Assembly: GCA_003167495.1 (NCBI GenBank)
Contig: PMSX01000207.1
Location: 1 to 36,354 of the forward strand
Direction of reading: 5' to 3'
DNA: 36,354 bases
Source: Bryobacterales bacterium
Lineage (GTDB): Bacteria > Acidobacteriota > Terriglobia > Bryobacterales > Bryobacteraceae
Positions 33,671-36,354 of this stretch are shown here, one piece after another. The notes under the pieces are model-generated. The model was given only the letters and a program-made list of their open reading frames with translations. It was not told the DNA's origin and searched no databases. Positions within the stretch are counted from its first letter, which is position 1, and each line of letters starts with the position of its first letter. The translations under genes were made by a program, and so were the position numbers.

Positions 33671-34777
33671 CTATGTTTTCTGTGACAATGCGCGCGACAT
33701 ACCCCGCGGATCGTTCGGCTCAAAGAAATCGCGCTCCGAAGTCGTAATCGGCGTGGCAAATCTAAATTCGCCCGGTGTGATGCCATGCCACCGCGCTGTA
33801 TGATACGCCGCCATCTGCAGCGGGATCACATCGGCCACGGGAATGAACAAGTCCGGAAAATTCTCAGCCGGCCATTCGCACAAGGAATCAATCAAGTGAG
33901 ATTTCGGCTTCGGCCCGATCCAGCGAACCTTGCCACCCATGGCCAGAATTTTGTCGCCTAGCGTATCCTCCAGGTCTTCCGTGGCGCGCTGCGTGCCAAA
34001 AATAATCACCCGGAACTGGTCGTGCACCACCTCCACAGGTCCATGCCGGAACTGTGGCGCGGACATCGGTACCGCCGGCACCTTGGCCACTTCCTGTAAC
34101 AAGAGCGCACCGGTCTCAACCGATGCCAGCGTTGGCCCGCGGCCCAGCAAATACATGGGAACGTTATTGGCAAAGAATCCAGGCCAACTTCCGCTAAAGC
34201 GATACCACTCCGGCACGCAACGCGTTAGAACTTCGATCGTCCGCTCCAGATCCGTTTTGGGCGAAGCGTCCAGTTGCTGATCGTACGCCGCGCCTAACAG
34301 CAGCAACGTGACCACCGTTCCGGTGTAAGTCTGGATCGCCACCAATTGGTCGGGTAGACTGTTCACCAGAATGGCGCGCGTGGCCTGCCGCGCGACAGTG
34401 CTCCCCGGCACATTAATCAGTCCTACGATTTTGGTGCCGCGCTGAACTTTCTTCAACAGTTCGGTCGCCTCTACGCTCTCTCCCGACCGCGACACCAGAA
34501 CGAGCGTCGTGTCGGCCGTAAGCAGGTTTGACTGAAAATGCAAAAGTTCCGACGTTTCAATGACGGAACAAGCTACGCCCCGCGTCGCCAGGTAATTTTG
34601 CAAAGGAAGGCAAGCGTGAAGCGACGCGCCCATTCCGCTCAGCACAATATGGCGGCTCGATCTGAGCAGACTGGCGGCTTCTTCCAGCGCCGCCCGCCCC
34701 TCCCCATATTGGTGAGCCATCACGGCCCGTAGCGATCTGGCTTGCGAGAGTATGTTTTCTACCATTGGTGGATTCAT
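33671..34777 (-). CDS. double-SIS sugar-phosphate isomerase/GlmS-like isomerase subunit
   Basis: The 368-residue protein contains two SIS sugar-phosphate-binding domains (about 35-165 and 205-335). Marks: VLSGMGASLHACLPLQNYL, VSRSGES at 95-101, QFRHGPVE near 240 and PGEFRFATPITTSE toward the end, a pattern shared with GlmS C-terminal isomerase halves and AgaS/FrlB-like deglycases. The glutamine amidotransferase half of GlmS is missing, so it is more likely an aldose/ketose isomerase or deaminase acting on amino sugar phosphates. ATG 34777 has an AAGAGAGA ribosome binding site; GTG 34795 is an alternative. A 23-codon upstream frame overlaps this start (see separate entry). The gene ends before a strong hairpin terminator. 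Confidence 0.85.
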   Translation of the reverse strand: MNPPMVENILSQARSLRAVMAHQYGEGRAALEEAASLLRSSRHIVLSGMGASLHACLPLQNYLATRGVACSVIETSELLHFQSNLLTADTTLVLVSRSGESVEATELLKKVQRGTKIVGLINVPGSTVARQATRAILVNSLPDQLVAIQTYTGTVVTLLLLGAAYDQQLDASPKTDLERTIEVLTRCVPEWYRFSGSWPGFFANNVPMYLLGRGPTLASVETGALLLQEVAKVPAVPMSAPQFRHGPVEVVHDQFRVIIFGTQRATEDLEDTLGDKILAMGGKVRWIGPKPKSHLIDSLCEWPAENFPDLFIPVADVIPLQMAAYHTARWHGITPGEFRFATPITTSERDFFEPNDPRGMSRALSQKT

Positions 34778-34845
34778 GCGGATTCTCTCTTCCACTTGTC
34801 CATCCGGGCAACCGCCTGCGTCCGATTGGTTTGTATGTTCGGCAT
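34774..34845 (-). other. possible 23-residue upstream leader frame of the SIS gene
   Basis: ATG 34845 opens a short frame (MPNIQTNRTQAVARMDKWKR plus three residues) whose TGA overlaps the SIS gene start as ATGA. It has only a weak upstream CCGGA as ribosome site. Translational coupling is possible, but a frame this short could be chance. Confidence 0.2.
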
Positions 34846-35117
34846 TCCGGTATCTTGCATCATAATCTAATCGCTACTTAAGAGGTTACCTCCACGGGCC
34901 CTGTGGCGTCTCGCAGTACTGGTTTGTCAACCATTCCGCCCGGCTGGTTTCGGCCGAAAACCTGCGCCTTTTCCCTATAAAAGCTGTGATCAACGCCCTT
35001 GTATTCCCTCGAAAACAGGAGTATCATTCGGCCAAAGGAGTATATTACGCCGCGTACGGTTACGCCGCGAACTTTTGGAAACAGCCAAAGACGCCAAAGA
35101 AAGGAACCCTGTAGTTT
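34778..35117. other. 340-nt divergent intergenic region
   Basis: This stretch between the SIS gene and the small membrane protein gene holds promoters for both directions. I see the possible leader frame on the minus strand, a promoter-like pair on the plus strand at 34999-35027, and no convincing gene, riboswitch or terminator. A longer open frame on the minus strand here (34878-35420) looks like a shadow of the membrane protein gene. Confidence 0.5.
34999..35027 (+). promoter_or_regulatory. possible sigma-70 promoter for the membrane protein/phosphoesterase pair
   Basis: TTGTAT (34999-35004) and TATCAT (35022-35027) are separated by 17 nt, matching the standard layout. It would give a leader of about 84 nt before ATG 35118. 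Read by eye. Confidence 0.35.
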
Positions 35118-35399
35118 ATGAATCTCATGTACCACGTTGGAGTCCTCGTGATCCTCATTGCCGCCCTCGTAGGACTCTATATCTACCGCCGGTGGCTCGA
35201 AAACCACGATGATCACTATATCCATCTGCATAACGACGCCCACGACACGGGCATTATCAACACGCAGACCAGCATGGCCAAACGTCTCGATACGATCGAT
35301 AAATTGAAAAACGCCGGGTTGGCCGCCGTCATTCTGTACGCGCTGGCTATTGCCGCCATGGCCGTCTACATCGGCTGGACTACTAACCCGCAAAGCTAA
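35118..35399 (+). CDS. small two-helix membrane protein
   Basis: The 93-residue protein has membrane helices at about 5-23 (YHVGVLVILIAALVGLYIY) and 67-87 (GLAAVILYALAIAAMAVYIG), joined by a polar, histidine-rich loop (ENHDDHYIHLHNDAHDTG). The loop might bind a metal, but this is only suggested by composition. ATG 35118 has AAGGA about 12 nt upstream. I do not recognise the family. The phosphoesterase gene follows 40 nt later on the same strand, so the two may be co-transcribed. Confidence 0.65.
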   Translation: MNLMYHVGVLVILIAALVGLYIYRRWLENHDDHYIHLHNDAHDTGIINTQTSMAKRLDTIDKLKNAGLAAVILYALAIAAMAVYIGWTTNPQS

Positions 35400-35439
35400 C
35401 GTGCCGGTTCTTTCTATCACCTAAACTATCCTAAGGAAG

Positions 35440-36354
35440 ATGTGGCTCATCCGCCTCTTCTCGCTCTTAGTTTTATCGATTTCGCTCGCCACCGCCCAAA
35501 CGAGGGGTGGTGTGTGGCGATTTGCGGTATCTGGCGATTCGCGGAACTGCGGCGACATCGTCATGCCAGCCATCGCGCAACATGTTCTAGCCGATAACGC
35601 CCAATTTTATTGGCACTTGGGGGATTTTCGCGCGATTTATGAAATTGATGAGGATTACGCCCAAACCCACCAGAAGACCAGTTCCGGCGCCGTTCCCACC
35701 ATGCAAGATTACCTGGCCGGTGCCTGGAACGACTTTATTGACAATCAGTTAGCCTACTTTGGCGACACACCGGTTTTCTTGTCGCTCGGTAATCACGAAA
35801 ACATTCCCCCCAAAAACCACAACCAAGTTCTTGTCCAATTTGCCGCCTGGCTTGATGCGTTCCCCATTCGCACCCAGCGACTGGCGGATAACAGTTCCGA
35901 TCATACCGTCAAAGGTTATTACCATTGGCGAGTTTCCGGTATTGATTTCATCACTCTCGACAACTCCTTGGACACGTTCGACGCCGAACAGATGACGTGG
36001 CTGCACAATTTACTAGACAGCGATGTCCACGATTTTTCCGTTCGGACTTTGGTTGTCGGCATGCACGAAGCATTACCCGATAGCATTTCTGCCGACCACA
36101 GCATGAACCAGTCACCGGCTGGCACGGCGAGCGGCCGGACCGTATCCGATTGGTTGGTCAATTTCAAAGTGCGCGCCCATAAGCCCGTCTATGTCCTGGC
36201 TAGCCACTCGCATTTTTACATGAAGGGCATTTTCAACACCTCGGCCTGGCTGCAACGCGACGCTACGCTGCCAGGTTGGATTGTCGGCACCGCTGGCGCT
36301 ATCCGCTATCCGCTGCCACCCAACGCCGGCGCCGCTTTGGAATGCAAGACGGCC
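35440..36354 (+). CDS. exported calcineurin-like metallophosphoesterase (3' end outside window)
   Basis: The frame is open to the right edge (305 residues seen). A signal peptide is present (LIRLFSLLVLSISLATAQ). Metal-site motifs of calcineurin-like phosphoesterases are visible: D33 in SGDSR, D62 in HLGDFR, N118 and H119 in LGNHE, a histidine in GMHEAL and SHSH in LASHSHFY (equivalent of GHxH). It should act in the periplasm on a phosphate ester or nucleotide. ATG 35440 is preceded by AAGGA at very close spacing (2 nt), so the start could be slightly different. The missing C-terminus prevents a finer call. Confidence 0.85.
   Translation, partial: MWLIRLFSLLVLSISLATAQTRGGVWRFAVSGDSRNCGDIVMPAIAQHVLADNAQFYWHLGDFRAIYEIDEDYAQTHQKTSSGAVPTMQDYLAGAWNDFIDNQLAYFGDTPVFLSLGNHENIPPKNHNQVLVQFAAWLDAFPIRTQRLADNSSDHTVKGYYHWRVSGIDFITLDNSLDTFDAEQMTWLHNLLDSDVHDFSVRTLVVGMHEALPDSISADHSMNQSPAGTASGRTVSDWLVNFKVRAHKPVYVLASHSHFYMKGIFNTSAWLQRDATLPGWIVGTAGAIRYPLPPNAGAALECKTA

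Noticed and set aside
34878..35420. A 180-residue open frame on the minus strand
   Set aside because: It lies antisense to the 93-residue membrane protein, which has two clear helices and a plausible ribosome site. The minus frame has no recognisable domain.
1..36354. CRISPR array, insertion sequence, prophage or tRNA gene
   Set aside because: No regularly spaced repeats, transposase or integrase motifs, phage structural genes or cloverleaf-like sequences were seen on either strand.

Overview
The window most likely comes from an acidobacterium, perhaps the Bryobacterales/Solibacter side. This is inferred from gene content: a MacB-like orphan permease of the ADOP type (a family named for Acidobacteria), large exported TPR and beta-propeller proteins, OB-fold sensor kinases and an ECF sigma trio. 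Coding density is high, GC is moderately high by eye, and many starts are GTG or TTG. I saw no rRNA, tRNA, CRISPR array, transposase or phage gene. Both end genes are cut by the window.

Layout. 1-4162 (minus): a truncated ADOP permease and an MsbA-type ABC exporter. 4194-4904 (plus): an Sfp-type phosphopantetheinyl transferase, tightly divergent from the exporter. 4867-19299 (minus): six genes joined by overlapping stop/start codons. In transcription order they are a membrane-anchored beta-propeller, an exported VIT/von Willebrand A protein, a 2340-residue exported TPR protein, an unrecognised membrane-anchored protein of 541 residues, a very small penicillin-binding-type transpeptidase, and a SpoIID-like glycan hydrolase. 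This looks like one cell-envelope machine and is the best candidate here for an undescribed system. Its gene content recalls the E. coli yfa / Pseudomonas mag (bacterial alpha-2-macroglobulin) operons, but with a TPR giant instead of the macroglobulin; that parallel is a hypothesis.

19446-23383 (plus): a compact aromatic-acid catabolic operon with feruloyl-CoA synthase, an ACMSD-type amidohydrolase and 4-hydroxybenzoate 3-monooxygenase (PobA). 23435-30976: a sensory/envelope locus in which a lipoprotein OB-fold hybrid histidine kinase is divergent from an outer-membrane porin-like protein and a small PstS-like periplasmic protein, followed by a convergent six-helix histidine kinase. 31194-31982 (plus): a nitrilase-superfamily amidase, tail to tail with an ECF sigma / putative anti-sigma / secretin-like exported protein operon (31979-33558, minus). 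33671-34777 (minus): a double-SIS sugar isomerase-type protein ending in a clear hairpin terminator. 35118-36354 (plus): a small two-helix membrane protein and a truncated exported metallophosphoesterase.

Assignments rest on motifs read by eye. No database search was run, and functions named by analogy are marked as inference.
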